Source: REEB52 sp964626905 (GTDB lineage: Bacteria > Chlamydiota > Chlamydiia > Chlamydiales > SM23-39). Taken from it: DNA of 64,000 bases. Each line of letters begins with the position of its first letter. Within the stretch, counting starts at the first letter, position 1. Below are positions 24,473 through 33,529 of this stretch, piece after piece. The position numbers were made by a program, and so were the translations under genes. The notes beneath the pieces are model-generated. The model saw only the letters and a program-made list of their open reading frames with translations. It was not told where the DNA came from and did no database searches. The stretch is taken from contig CAZVHA010000001.1 in the NCBI GenBank assembly GCA_964626905.1, positions 496,001 to 560,000 on the forward strand, written 5' to 3'.

Positions 24473-25309
24473 TTAATAACTTGAAGTAAATCCACCATCT
24501 AGGACTAAATTAACTCCATTAACAAAATCTGATTGTTCAGAGAGGAGGAATTTAATCGTTTGAGCTACTTCTTGTGGTTTTGCGTGCCGACGAAGAGGGA
24601 TATTAGCCACTTCTTTTTCCATTTGATCATCGTAGCTTAATCCGGTTTCATCAGATTTTTTTTGGATTCTTTCCTGATGGAAATTCGTCAGAACAACGCC
24701 TGGTGAAAGCGCATTAATGCTAATCCCTTGAGGGCCTAGCTGATGAGATAAAGCTTTAGTATAAGTTGTCCACATTCTACGAATCACACATGAGGCGCCA
24801 TACTCGGACTGCAATTGAACCGAAGTGGTTCCCGCAATGACAACGATCTTACTAGGGTTGGATAGGTGAGGTAACACTACTCTTAAGGCTTCCATTGGAC
24901 CTGTAAATGTATTTTGAAACACTTCAAGCCAAACATTTTCATCATGGATCAAAGCTTTTCCATGAAATTGTGGTCTAGGTGCAATCAAAACAAGCCCTGC
25001 AATAGGTGTACGTGCTTGATTTAAATAACTTTCAAAACTGTCTCTAGATGATTTACTTATGAAATCGAGATTGCATATGTCATAACAACCAGAGTTTATT
25101 GCTTTTAATTCTTCCTGTAGGTTTTTTAATTTGGAAAGATCTCTGCCAGTCAGGATTAAATTATAATCATGCGCTAATAATCTTGCAGTTGCCCTGCCCA
25201 ATTCATCCGAAGCGCCAGTGATGATAAAAGTTTTGCGTTCCTCTTTAGGGATTGAATTATTTGCAAAACAGGTCCCATGAAACAGGCATATTATAAAGAT
25301 GGTGAACAA
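24473..25309 (-). CDS. Divergent short-chain dehydrogenase (SDR) with signal peptide
   Basis: 278 residues. The N-terminus (about 1-17, FIICLFHGTCFANN) looks like a signal peptide. The Rossmann motif is TGASDELG (31-38) with Glu where the family usually has Gly. NALSPGVV and the C-terminal FVNGVNLVLDGG are typical of classical SDRs. The catalytic YxxxK is YGASC (Tyr170, Cys174): the lysine is missing, followed by VIRRMW. It may use another mechanism, or be inactive. AT-rich. Confidence 0.75.
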   Translation of the reverse strand: MFTIFIICLFHGTCFANNSIPKEERKTFIITGASDELGRATARLLAHDYNLILTGRDLSKLKNLQEELKAINSGCYDICNLDFISKSSRDSFESYLNQARTPIAGLVLIAPRPQFHGKALIHDENVWLEVFQNTFTGPMEALRVVLPHLSNPSKIVVIAGTTSVQLQSEYGASCVIRRMWTTYTKALSHQLGPQGISINALSPGVVLTNFHQERIQKKSDETGLSYDDQMEKEVANIPLRRHAKPQEVAQTIKFLLSEQSDFVNGVNLVLDGGFTSSY

Positions 25310-25355
25310 ATATTTTTTTTGTTTCTATAGACGAAGATTTTACAGTGCTCATGGT

Positions 25356-26510
25356 TTATTCCTTATTTTTAATTGCGCACTCTAGCCTACTTGCCCAGTC
25401 AGGGCTAATACCTAATCCCTGCATGATTGCTTCGTTGCCAGATTCCGCCAATGTATTTTTTTGTAAACGAGCTAAAGCGCTCACTAAACTGTCCACATCG
25501 GTTACAGTAGAACACAACCCATTCTTCACAAGGATATCTTCATAAGTGTTATGGCCCACCTGAATCGTAGGAATCCCTGCAAGAACAAATTGAGGCCCCA
25601 TACTCGTCTGATAGTAGAGCATTCCATCAGCAACGACTTGAGCATCGTCAGAATTAAATTCAGAGATAAAAAACTGAGGCATTCTTGCTGGCCTGCCCTG
25701 TTGCTTTAGCCATTGTTGGACAAATTGCACATCGAGGTTTTTTTCCTTTGCTCCTGGATGCTGCTGCAATAAGATTACAAAATTAGAAAAGTCTTCTCGC
25801 AGAGAAGCTTCACTTAAAAATTTAAGAAAAGCCGGTAAGGCTTTTAAAAAATATTCATCGTTGTTTCCTCCTGCGTACACCAGAACCTTTTGCCCTTGAT
25901 CTGCTAAAGAATATTTAGAAAAAAATTGGGCGCGAATTTGACTTTGATCCGATATTCGCCTTTTGGCAATTTTTTCAGCTTGAGCGATCGGGTAATACCC
26001 AAGCCCAATTCTTTTTTCGGGAGCCAAACAAACTTCCTCGGAAGGGGCCTGATAAAGAGGCCTCTTCACAAGATTGGTATTGGCAAATAAAACTCCTTGG
26101 GCTGCAAGCATTACTTTCGCAGCAACAGCGGAATACCCCCCAGGAACATAGCCTTCGGGGTTGTCATAGTAAGCTAATCGTAAAGACTTTGAGGCCTGGC
26201 GTTTAAGCGCTTCTTGGAGAGGAACATCAAATACATGCCCCACATCTGTAATAATAACATCTGCACCGGAACACCTTTTGGCAAGCTCGGTAGCAGCCTC
26301 TTCCTCAGAACTATTTTCTAGGGAAAAAGGGGTGACAATCGCAATTTTTCGATCCTGGAATTTCTTTAAGGCGGGTCCTGTTGCATAAATCTGCACTTCA
26401 TAGCCCTTGCTAACTAAATCTTCAGCAAAGGTTGAAAAGTGATCCGCAGGGCCACCATGACAAGCGATGAAGCAAACTGCTGCAGCTGATATAGCAAAGG
26501 ACATCGGCAA
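25356..26510 (-). CDS. GT-B glycosyltransferase-like protein
   Basis: 384 residues. The first strand CFIACHGGPADHF and the C-terminal acceptor/donor region with QTSMGPQFVLAGIPTIQVGHNTYEDILVKNG resemble GT-B (MurG or GT-family 28-like) folds. LVYAGGNNDEYFL marks the start of the second Rossmann domain, near residue 215. The first 15 residues are hydrophobic and could be part of strand 1 or a signal peptide; I favour strand 1. Substrate unknown. The upstream SDR gene is on the same strand 46 bp away, so the two may be co-transcribed. Confidence 0.6.
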   Translation of the reverse strand: MPMSFAISAAAVCFIACHGGPADHFSTFAEDLVSKGYEVQIYATGPALKKFQDRKIAIVTPFSLENSSEEEAATELAKRCSGADVIITDVGHVFDVPLQEALKRQASKSLRLAYYDNPEGYVPGGYSAVAAKVMLAAQGVLFANTNLVKRPLYQAPSEEVCLAPEKRIGLGYYPIAQAEKIAKRRISDQSQIRAQFFSKYSLADQGQKVLVYAGGNNDEYFLKALPAFLKFLSEASLREDFSNFVILLQQHPGAKEKNLDVQFVQQWLKQQGRPARMPQFFISEFNSDDAQVVADGMLYYQTSMGPQFVLAGIPTIQVGHNTYEDILVKNGLCSTVTDVDSLVSALARLQKNTLAESGNEAIMQGLGISPDWASRLECAIKNKE

Positions 26511-26580
26511 AACCCCTGTAGAAAGGGAGCAATTCTACTGAACACCTACTAAATTGTCAAATGCTGAACCTATCTTCGGC

Positions 26581-26745
26581 TAATACCCCAACTTATAAAT
26601 TTTCACAAGGAAGTTGGCCCAGATTTTTCTGTCCAGCAAAGCGCGGAGCGCGCTGGCAACTTGCATCAAGTTGTTGAGCGCGAGCGCAAGGCTGGGCGGG
26701 AAAATCTGGGTCAACTTCCCTGAAAATTTTTAAGGCGGGGTATTA
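26581..26745. mobile_element. Imperfect palindromic MITE-like element
   Basis: 165 bp. About 45-bp imperfect inverted arms start with TAATACCCC on each strand. TA could be the target duplication, as for IS630/Tc1-type elements. The middle is rich in GCGC and CTTGCATCAAG repeats. No frame. It occupies half of the 339-bp gap between 26511 and 26849; in the rest I see only the ribosome site of the next gene. Confidence 0.65.
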
Positions 26746-26855
26746 AACAACAAAATCTTTAATGGCGGTGCATGGGCGAAGCTAGAAATAGGCCCGTTGC
26801 GTTTTAAGCATTTTAAGTGAACAATAGACCCTTACAAATTTAAGGAGTTTTGTAC

Positions 26856-27857
26856 ATGAAAAAATCAATTTTCGCCCTTGCGCTCGGAGCTGCATCGCTC
26901 TTCTCCTCTTTTGTCTCAGCGGGGCAAGAGTATCTTTTCTTTTCTCCTCAAGCTATCGAATCTCATTTACGTGGGTACAGTGAAGACGAAAAGGCGGCAA
27001 TCGGGAAAGATTTAGATGTTGTAAGAAGTGTATGTTCGTATAATACAGCTGAATCCGAAAAAATCGAAAAGCCTCTGTACTTAGCTACAGCAGGTGGTCC
27101 TGGAGCAAGAAAGAGCACAATTTTGGAAAGGTTCCTAAGAGATCATTCCTTGGTCTCCAAAACAACATACATTGATCCTGATCAACGAGCCTTAAAATTC
27201 ATGTCGCACACCTATTGTAGCCAATCACTTTCAGCACTTGCTATTGGTGATTATGAAAATTATGCAATGGCCGTAAAGGATGCTTATGAAAAATGGCGTG
27301 GCGCATCGAATTTTATAGCGCTCACCCTGTTAGAAGATTCTTTTCTGCACAAAAAAAATATTGCGCACGGAACCACTTTGACGGGTGAACATACCCCCCA
27401 ATTTTTAGCTAAAGTAAAAGACGCCGGATATGACATTACACTTCTCCTGTGCTCTTGCGAAGATGCCTTTAGAAAAAAGGCCATCCAATATAGAAATGAG
27501 GAACAAAAATTTTATCAATCTACTCCCGAAGATGCGATCATTAAAGGCAAGCTTTTCCCACAGAGAATGCCTGCCTATTTCACCTATGCGGATACTCTTT
27601 ATCTCTATTGGAGTGATGACCTGGCAACGCAGGAGCGTCTTGCCGCTGTCTTACAAGATGGGGATTTGAAGATACTTGACGTGCAGGCTCTTAATCTGTT
27701 TATCCAAAAATTTGAAAATGATCGAGAGCTTTTAAATGTGGAAAGGAAGCAAATTCCTTCCTGGGATGAACTGGTGAATCTCTATCGGACAAATCGCAAG
27801 TTTATAGGCAAATGTGATACAGTTCGGCTTTCCTGCTTTTACCTGGGGCATCTATGA
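26856..27857 (+). CDS. Secreted zeta-toxin-like kinase
   Basis: 333 residues from the ATG at 26856 with AAGGAG 9 bases upstream. Residues 1-22 (MKKSIFALALGAASLFSSFV-SAG) are a clear signal peptide. Then a zeta-type P-loop GGPGARKST at 80-88 in which the sixth Walker position is Arg instead of Gly, an IDPDQR motif (106-111), and the AHGTTLTG helix strand with GYDITLLLC. Zeta toxins phosphorylate UDP-GlcNAc in the cytosol; this one should leave it. It is coupled by a 4-bp overlap to the next gene. Inference: an exported effector rather than a toxin-antitoxin toxin. Confidence 0.7.
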   Translation: MKKSIFALALGAASLFSSFVSAGQEYLFFSPQAIESHLRGYSEDEKAAIGKDLDVVRSVCSYNTAESEKIEKPLYLATAGGPGARKSTILERFLRDHSLVSKTTYIDPDQRALKFMSHTYCSQSLSALAIGDYENYAMAVKDAYEKWRGASNFIALTLLEDSFLHKKNIAHGTTLTGEHTPQFLAKVKDAGYDITLLLCSCEDAFRKKAIQYRNEEQKFYQSTPEDAIIKGKLFPQRMPAYFTYADTLYLYWSDDLATQERLAAVLQDGDLKILDVQALNLFIQKFENDRELLNVERKQIPSWDELVNLYRTNRKFIGKCDTVRLSCFYLGHL

Positions 27858-28741
27858 AAAAATGGCTTTTCCTGTTTGCTATCTGTCTTTGCAATTTAAC
27901 CTTTGCATCGCCTATCCAAGATCGCAAGATCGATCCAACTGCTCTTTCTCAACTTGGGCGTGCCTTAGATATCCCGCAAAATGCAGACATTGTCATTGAA
28001 ACCCAAAAACGTTGGTTGCGTAAACCCAATCAAGAACGATGGGAAATGGCCGAACTTTCCCCGGATCAAAGACTTTTTGTACTGAATTGGGCTACAGATC
28101 AGGGGTTATTTGCTCCTTGGAAGCCTGCCTCCAAGACATACGATAAAGCCTTAATCCTTGGAGCAACAACTTCTCGGATGCAGATGCGCCTTGACTATCT
28201 TAAACAACTTTGGAACGAAGGTACGCGCTTTAATGAAATCGTATGGCTCACAGGCGATAGACCTCTTGATCACCGAGTCGATGGGTTAACAGATCGTTGC
28301 AGCAATGAATCTGAAGCAGCCCATCTTCTTTGGGAAGAGACGAACCTTCCTAAGGAGATGCGCTCCTTATCCGTTGTTTTTGTTGCAGTCCCCATGAAAA
28401 TAGAAGGCTCTTCTCAAAAGCGCCCTAACACAGAGGATACCATTGTCGCCTGGCTTAAACTTTCTCCCGAACCTTGCAAAGCTCTATTTGTCTCTGACCA
28501 ACCCTTCTGCGGCTATCAATTTGCAGTCATAAAGGCAAACCTGCCCAATGCATTTCTATTTGATCTTGTAGGCCAAGGAGTTGATTCGACCAGCCATCCC
28601 GCTGCTGCTGCCATTACTCTCGATTCCATTGCCCGCTGGATCTATCAAGAAGGTCTATTAACTCGGAATGCAAACAGGGAACAAATAACACCAGCGAGGC
28701 AACACGGGGTCCCCAACGACGCCTCGTCGGAAGGGGGATGA
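27854..28741 (+). CDS. Secreted DUF218/YdcF-like protein coupled to zeta-like gene
   Basis: 295 residues with a signal peptide (MKKWLFLFAICLCNLTFAS, about 1-19). The middle has strands and loops (KALILGATTSRMQMRL, EIVWLTGDRPLD, ESEAAHLLWEE, NTEDTIVAWL) resembling the DUF218/YdcF fold, but the match is loose. The last 20 residues look like read-through into GC-rich repeat DNA. ATGA overlap with the zeta-like gene makes a co-produced pair. Function unknown. Confidence 0.55.
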   Translation: MKKWLFLFAICLCNLTFASPIQDRKIDPTALSQLGRALDIPQNADIVIETQKRWLRKPNQERWEMAELSPDQRLFVLNWATDQGLFAPWKPASKTYDKALILGATTSRMQMRLDYLKQLWNEGTRFNEIVWLTGDRPLDHRVDGLTDRCSNESEAAHLLWEETNLPKEMRSLSVVFVAVPMKIEGSSQKRPNTEDTIVAWLKLSPEPCKALFVSDQPFCGYQFAVIKANLPNAFLFDLVGQGVDSTSHPAAAAITLDSIARWIYQEGLLTRNANREQITPARQHGVPNDASSEGG

Positions 28742-28744
28742 AAG

Positions 28745-28790
28745 TCAGATCAAAGCGAAGCCCCCCGACCGAGTGGGGTCAATAGTCAAT
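28745..28790. repeat. Degenerate relative of the palindromic repeat core
   Basis: Read on the minus strand, this has GGTCGGGGGGC followed by TTCGCTTTGA, close to the minus-strand sequence of the palindrome at 37213-37298. Weak, partial copy; again at the 3' end of a gene. Confidence 0.35.
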
Positions 28791-28832
28791 ATCTTTTCCC
28801 ATTAATCTTGTGTTGGAGTACCATGCCGTACC

Positions 28833-29786
28833 GTGATAAAAATACTCAGTGTTTTTGTGTGCGTGTACGGCGGTTTGTTAGCAAGCTCCTCAGCTATCAC
28901 GTATACATTGAGTGGGGGGCGCTTTGGTGACAACGTGCTCTCCTATTTGCATGCCAAGTGGCTCTCGTACCGCACGGGAGTTCCCATCTTTTATAATCTT
29001 TTTCCCTATTCTGACCAACTTGTTTTTAGCGATTTCGAAAACCGCTTTTATGGAGGTTTTAAGCACCGTGTACACTTAGGGGAAAATAATGATCCTAGCA
29101 TAGAGAAGAGGGAGCAATCCACGTTGTTTATAGTAGACTATTTTGGAGAACAATCATGGGGAAGGCCAGGTTTTCCACAGTTTTATATCGATTGGGATGA
29201 TCCCGGTTTTCGAGAGATTATCCGGGCCATGATTGCTCCTAAAAAACCTCTGCAGTATACCGTTGTCCCACCTCCAGACCGAGTGTCAGTAGCATTGCAT
29301 GCGAGAACTGGCGGAGGTTATGAAGATTTTTTAACATCTGACTGGCATGAGTGGATCCTGAAACTTCCTCGCCTTCCTTTTTTGATCCGTCAATTGCGCT
29401 ACTTGTATAATTTCTTAGAAAAACAGCCTCTCTATGTCTATATTTTTACTGATGATTCTTGTCCAGATCTGGTTATGAAGCGCTTCCAAGAAGCCTTTGG
29501 GGAGTGTGATATCATTTTCGATTGTGGAGCTAGGGCGCTAAGAAAAAATCACCAGGTACTGGAAGATTTTTTTTCGATGACGCAATTTGATTGTGCTATT
29601 CATGGAGAATCGAATTTCGCAATCTGTGCGGGGCTGGTGAAGGATTACAATGTAGAAATTCGTCCCATTCTTTTTGAGTATGATGAAGTGGCGATGAAAG
29701 TTCTCTATAAAGTCGCAATGCGGGTCCATTTCGATAAGACCCAACGACCCAAATACCACATTATTCAACTTTTTAGTGATGGTTAG
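28833..29786 (+). CDS. Secreted fucosyltransferase-like (GT11-type) protein
   Basis: 317 residues, GTG start, N-terminal signal sequence (about 1-21, MIKILSVFVCVYGGLLASSSA). The GGRFGDNVLSYLHAKWLSYRTGVPIFY start and the later VALHARTGGGYE, YIFTDDS and FFSMTQFDCAIHGESNFA match the order of motifs in alpha-1,2-fucosyltransferase-like GT11/GT23 enzymes (GDP-fucose site, H-R-G, FSDD and the SxF end). Substrate unknown. Converges on the kinase gene with a 4-bp overlap. AT-rich. Confidence 0.65.
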   Translation: MIKILSVFVCVYGGLLASSSAITYTLSGGRFGDNVLSYLHAKWLSYRTGVPIFYNLFPYSDQLVFSDFENRFYGGFKHRVHLGENNDPSIEKREQSTLFIVDYFGEQSWGRPGFPQFYIDWDDPGFREIIRAMIAPKKPLQYTVVPPPDRVSVALHARTGGGYEDFLTSDWHEWILKLPRLPFLIRQLRYLYNFLEKQPLYVYIFTDDSCPDLVMKRFQEAFGECDIIFDCGARALRKNHQVLEDFFSMTQFDCAIHGESNFAICAGLVKDYNVEIRPILFEYDEVAMKVLYKVAMRVHFDKTQRPKYHIIQLFSDG

Positions 29787-31108
29787 GGGTTGCACACGAT
29801 TTGTCCGGTCGCATCTGATTTTTTCGAACTCCCAACGAAGGCAGAATAGCCAGCTGAAAAACGCTCAAAGGCTTCTTTGGGAGAAGGCCTATGATCAGGG
29901 CGGGGATCGAGCATCTCATTGATTAACTTCAAAACAAAGGGAGGGGTATAAGAACGAGTAGGGCGCTGTAGAATCCAATCAGGGGCCAATTTGGAAGTCC
30001 ACAGAGCCATCTCACTTTCAGAAGAAAGTTGCCAACAAGGGAGCCACTGCTCTGAGAAAATTTCATGCAGAGAAAGCCCCATTCCCCAAACATCGCGTTT
30101 CACAGTCTTTATGCGCCCTGTATAATACTCGGGAGGTAGGAACGAGAATGTTCCTACTCTGAGGTCATCCTGACCATGAGAACAATAGCTTCCAAAATCA
30201 GCAATCACTCCTTTTATCCCTTTGTTGCCTCTTTTTAGAAGTAGATTGTCAGGCTTAATATCTCCATGAATCCCCTCTTCGGAAATAACTGCCAATCCCT
30301 CCAGCCATTGCGAAATCATGTTTAATTTTTCATCCAAAGAAAGCCGAAAAGGCCGTTCAGTAAAATATTCGAGCAGACTACACTCATAAACTGGGAGAAA
30401 AATAGCGAACTCGTTTTTATCAATTACGCCGGAAATCATCGGAATAATCCCTCTTTTTCCAGAGAATGTACGAAGGGTATCTATTTCTCGTCTGAATTGC
30501 AAAGGTGCCGATTTTGAGCTGTCGTTCACCAACACCTTCTTAGCGACAATTTTCGGCCCCCCCTTTGAAGGATTAAGCCATACAACTTTTCTCACTTTTC
30601 CGTACACCCCCTCGCCAAGAGGAGAAGTCTTTCTTAAATTGATGAATACGTTCGGGAAAGACCTAGAACGGGAGAAATACATCCCAGGCACCCCTTTCAC
30701 TCCTGAGAAATACTTTTTCCCTGCGTGAATGGCAGCACAAATGATACGATTAGCATAGGATATGTCTTTAAAAAAAGTGAGATATTTAGGAGCCAAATGC
30801 TTGGATACAACTGGAATTGCCATTTGCAGAAGGTGCTCGATAACAGCTGCATTTTGAAGCAATTTGGACAACTTTTCGGAATTGGAGGACAGTCGTTTCC
30901 AAGTAGTTATAGAAACTCCAATGTCTTGCAAATCAGTTGTTTTCAAAAAAACAGACACTGTTTTTTTAGTTTGAGTATCAGTGACTTCTACATTTAAAAA
31001 GGACGAATCAGCCTGCGGATTATCTTCTCGATAATCTAAGGGAGCCTTGGGAAATGCTTCGAAACGGAGTCGATTGGGATCACGTTCAAATTGAACAGAT
31101 AAAGCCAT
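29783..31108 (-). CDS. Serine/threonine protein kinase with long N-terminal domain
   Basis: 441 residues. The first 160 or so have no known motif. The kinase domain follows: glycine loop LGEGVYGKV (164-172), VAKKVL lysine (190/191), HGDIKPDNLLL (281-291; HGD instead of HRD) and DFG (304-306), then GTFSFLPPEYY as APE-like. All catalytic residues are present. No signal peptide or membrane segment. Hanks-type kinases in chlamydiae can act on host or bacterial proteins. Distinct from chlamydial Pkn1/PknD by its small domain order. Confidence 0.85.
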   Translation of the reverse strand: MALSVQFERDPNRLRFEAFPKAPLDYREDNPQADSSFLNVEVTDTQTKKTVSVFLKTTDLQDIGVSITTWKRLSSNSEKLSKLLQNAAVIEHLLQMAIPVVSKHLAPKYLTFFKDISYANRIICAAIHAGKKYFSGVKGVPGMYFSRSRSFPNVFINLRKTSPLGEGVYGKVRKVVWLNPSKGGPKIVAKKVLVNDSSKSAPLQFRREIDTLRTFSGKRGIIPMISGVIDKNEFAIFLPVYECSLLEYFTERPFRLSLDEKLNMISQWLEGLAVISEEGIHGDIKPDNLLLKRGNKGIKGVIADFGSYCSHGQDDLRVGTFSFLPPEYYTGRIKTVKRDVWGMGLSLHEIFSEQWLPCWQLSSESEMALWTSKLAPDWILQRPTRSYTPPFVLKLINEMLDPRPDHRPSPKEAFERFSAGYSAFVGSSKKSDATGQIVCNP

Positions 31109-31136
31109 GTTTTACAAAAACTTCTTATAGAGAAAA

Positions 31137-31208
31137 CTCCGGGTGTAAGATTCGAACTTACGACCAATGGATTAACAGTCCACTGCTCTACCACTGAGCT
31201 AACCCGGA
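31137..31208 (-). tRNA. tRNA-Asn (GUU)
   Basis: 72 nt including the discriminator G. The acceptor arms UCCGGGU/ACCCGGA pair fully, the D arm is GCUC-AGUGGUA-GAGC, the anticodon loop CUGUUAA holds GUU, the T arm is GUAAG-UUCGAAU-CUUAC. CCA is not encoded. It closes the AT-rich region; the recD2 gene follows divergently. Confidence 0.97.
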
Positions 31209-31336
31209 TCAGAATTGAAGAACCTATCCCAGAAAATCGAGGCTAAACTTATTACTGGGCCAGGTTTCAAAGGGCCATTATATATTTGAAACCCGTTAAT
31301 TTGCAAGGGAATTTCCTTGCGACTCCTTGGGGAAAG

Positions 31337-33529
31337 ATGTTAAAATTTTTTGCTATGGATGAAGAGCTTTCGGGCTATGTCGATGCAATCGTCTACACAC
31401 AAGAGGAGAACGGTTTTACGGTCGCCCGCCTAAAGCAGCCGAAAAGAAAGGAGCTGATCCCCTTTGTCGGCTATCTGCCGGGCCTACAGGCGGGGGAAAA
31501 CGTGGTTCTCAAAGGGAGCTGGAAAACGCATCCTTCCCATGGGAAACAGTTTGAAGTGACCGAGTACACGGTCGAGGCTCCATCGGACATCTTGGGGATC
31601 CAAAAGTATCTCGAATCGGGTCTGGTCAAGGGGATTGGGCCTGTCTATGCCAAAAAGATCGTCGACCGTTTTGGGGCGGCGACTCTTGAAGTGATCGATA
31701 AAACCCCGAATCGCCTCTATGAAATTGAGGGCCTAGGCAAGAAAAAAGTGCGCCAGCTCAAAGACTGTTGGAACGAGCAGCACTCCATCCGCGAAGTGAT
31801 GGTCTTTCTAAGGGCCCATGGGGCGAGCCCCGCCTATGCTCAAAAGATCTACAAGCAATATGGCGATCGTTCCATTGCCAAGGTCAAAGAAAACCCCTAC
31901 CAACTCGCCAAGGAAGTTTTTGGCATCGGCTTTAAAATGGCAGATGCCATTGCGATCAAGTTGGGCTTTGCCCTCCACTCCTCTGAAAGGCTGGCCGCTG
32001 GAATCGAATTCGTCTTGTGGGAACTTGCAGGAGATGGCCACACCTGCTATCCGAAGACCGATTTTATCCCCATCGCCGCCAAAATGCTCGAAGTCGACGT
32101 GCCGCTCATCGAACGGCAGATCCAGGCGCTCATCGACAAAGAGATCGTCGAACAAGAGGGGAAAATTTGGCTCAAAATCTACTTCGCTTATGAGCGAGGA
32201 ATCGCAAAAGATTTGGCAAAGCTGATTCACAGCCACCAGGCCATCCGCCCTATCGATGCCGAAAAAGCGACCGATTGGGTCGAAAAACAGCTCACAATTC
32301 AGTTTGCCGAAGAGCAAAAAAAAGCCATCGTCCAAGCGCTCACCGACAAAGTCCATATCATCACAGGCGGACCCGGTACAGGAAAGAGCACCATCACGAA
32401 GGCCATTTTGGCCATTGCCCAAAAGTTGACCGATAAAATCATTTTGGCCGCCCCCACCGGAAGGGCCGCCAAGAGACTTACGCAAATCACCCATAAACTC
32501 GCCTTCACGATCCACGCGATGCTCGAAATGGATTTCACCTCAGGCGGCTTTAAGCGGGGCAAAGACAATCCGCTCGATGCAGATCTGATCATCATCGACG
32601 AGGCGAGCATGATCGACACGCAGCTTTTCTTCTATCTCCTGCGGGCAATCCTTGCAAAAGCGCGCCTCCTGATCGTCGGAGATATCGACCAATTGCCAAG
32701 TGTCGGTGCAGGAACCGTCTTGCGCGATCTCATCCAGTCAGGACAGGTGGGAGTGACGCGGCTCACAGAAATTTTTCGCCAGGCAAAAGGCTCTAAAATC
32801 ATCACCAATGCCCACAGAATTAACCAGGGCGAATTTCCCGACATCTACACACCCGAAAGGAGCGATTTTCACTTCATCACAGCCGAAACTCCCGAAACCA
32901 TCACCCAGGTGATTTTAGAACTCGTCTCCAAAGAGATCCCCCGCCTTTGGAAATTTCACCCCATCGACGACATTCAAGTCCTCTCCCCAATGAAACGGGG
33001 CCTCATCGGCGTCGAAATGCTCGGAGAGGCGCTCCAAAACCTCTTAAACCCCTCCTCACAACCCATTTTCAGGGCAGGAAAACGGTTCCATCTCCACGAC
33101 AAAGTCATGCAAATCAAAAACAATTACGATAAAAACGTCTACAATGGAGATATCGGTAGAATTATGGAAATCGGCGACAGCGGAATCACAGTCTTATTCG
33201 ATGACAAGGAGGTGAAATACGATTTTGCCGATCTCGACGAGCTGATTCTAGCCTACGCCACCTCGGTCCACAAGTATCAGGGAAGCGAATGCCCTTGCAT
33301 TGTCATGCCGATCCACACATCCCATTTCAAACTCTTGCAAAGAAACCTCCTCTACACCGCCATCACAAGAGGAAAAAAGCAGGTCTACCTCGTGGGGACA
33401 CCCAAAGCAATGGCCATTGCCATCAATAACAACCAGGTCCAAACCCGCTACACCGGATTGGAAAAAGCAATCGTCGAAACCTCCAAAACCTACCCAAAGG
33501 ATTTTCACAAACAATTGGAATTTACTTGA
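31337..33529 (+). CDS. recD2: RecD2-type DNA helicase
   Basis: 730 residues from 31337 (GGGGAAAG just before ATG); the ATG at 31355 (MDEELSGYVDAIVYTQ) would fit the family equally well. A frame back to a TTG at 31286 lies in a small hairpin and is less likely. N-terminal OB-like and helix-hairpin-helix region, then SF1 helicase motifs: GGPGTGKST (I), IIDEASMIDT (II), VGDIDQLPSVGAG (III) and VHKYQGSE (V). 5'-3' helicase for recombination and repair without RecBC. Order recD2-metG matches Chlamydia but here the genes converge on overlapping stops (8 bp). Confidence 0.93.
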   Translation: MLKFFAMDEELSGYVDAIVYTQEENGFTVARLKQPKRKELIPFVGYLPGLQAGENVVLKGSWKTHPSHGKQFEVTEYTVEAPSDILGIQKYLESGLVKGIGPVYAKKIVDRFGAATLEVIDKTPNRLYEIEGLGKKKVRQLKDCWNEQHSIREVMVFLRAHGASPAYAQKIYKQYGDRSIAKVKENPYQLAKEVFGIGFKMADAIAIKLGFALHSSERLAAGIEFVLWELAGDGHTCYPKTDFIPIAAKMLEVDVPLIERQIQALIDKEIVEQEGKIWLKIYFAYERGIAKDLAKLIHSHQAIRPIDAEKATDWVEKQLTIQFAEEQKKAIVQALTDKVHIITGGPGTGKSTITKAILAIAQKLTDKIILAAPTGRAAKRLTQITHKLAFTIHAMLEMDFTSGGFKRGKDNPLDADLIIIDEASMIDTQLFFYLLRAILAKARLLIVGDIDQLPSVGAGTVLRDLIQSGQVGVTRLTEIFRQAKGSKIITNAHRINQGEFPDIYTPERSDFHFITAETPETITQVILELVSKEIPRLWKFHPIDDIQVLSPMKRGLIGVEMLGEALQNLLNPSSQPIFRAGKRFHLHDKVMQIKNNYDKNVYNGDIGRIMEIGDSGITVLFDDKEVKYDFADLDELILAYATSVHKYQGSECPCIVMPIHTSHFKLLQRNLLYTAITRGKKQVYLVGTPKAMAIAINNNQVQTRYTGLEKAIVETSKTYPKDFHKQLEFT

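Noticed and set aside
26856..28741. Reading the zeta-like pair as a standard toxin-antitoxin system
   Set aside because: The toxin-like gene comes first, both proteins carry signal peptides, and the second gene does not resemble an epsilon antitoxin.
31262..31291. GGTTTCAAA...TTTGAAACC hairpin before recD2
   Set aside because: Short, no T-tract; may be chance or part of a leader. Not enough to name it.
31808..32515. 235-residue frame antisense to recD2
   Set aside because: Antisense shadow; no start signal or motif.
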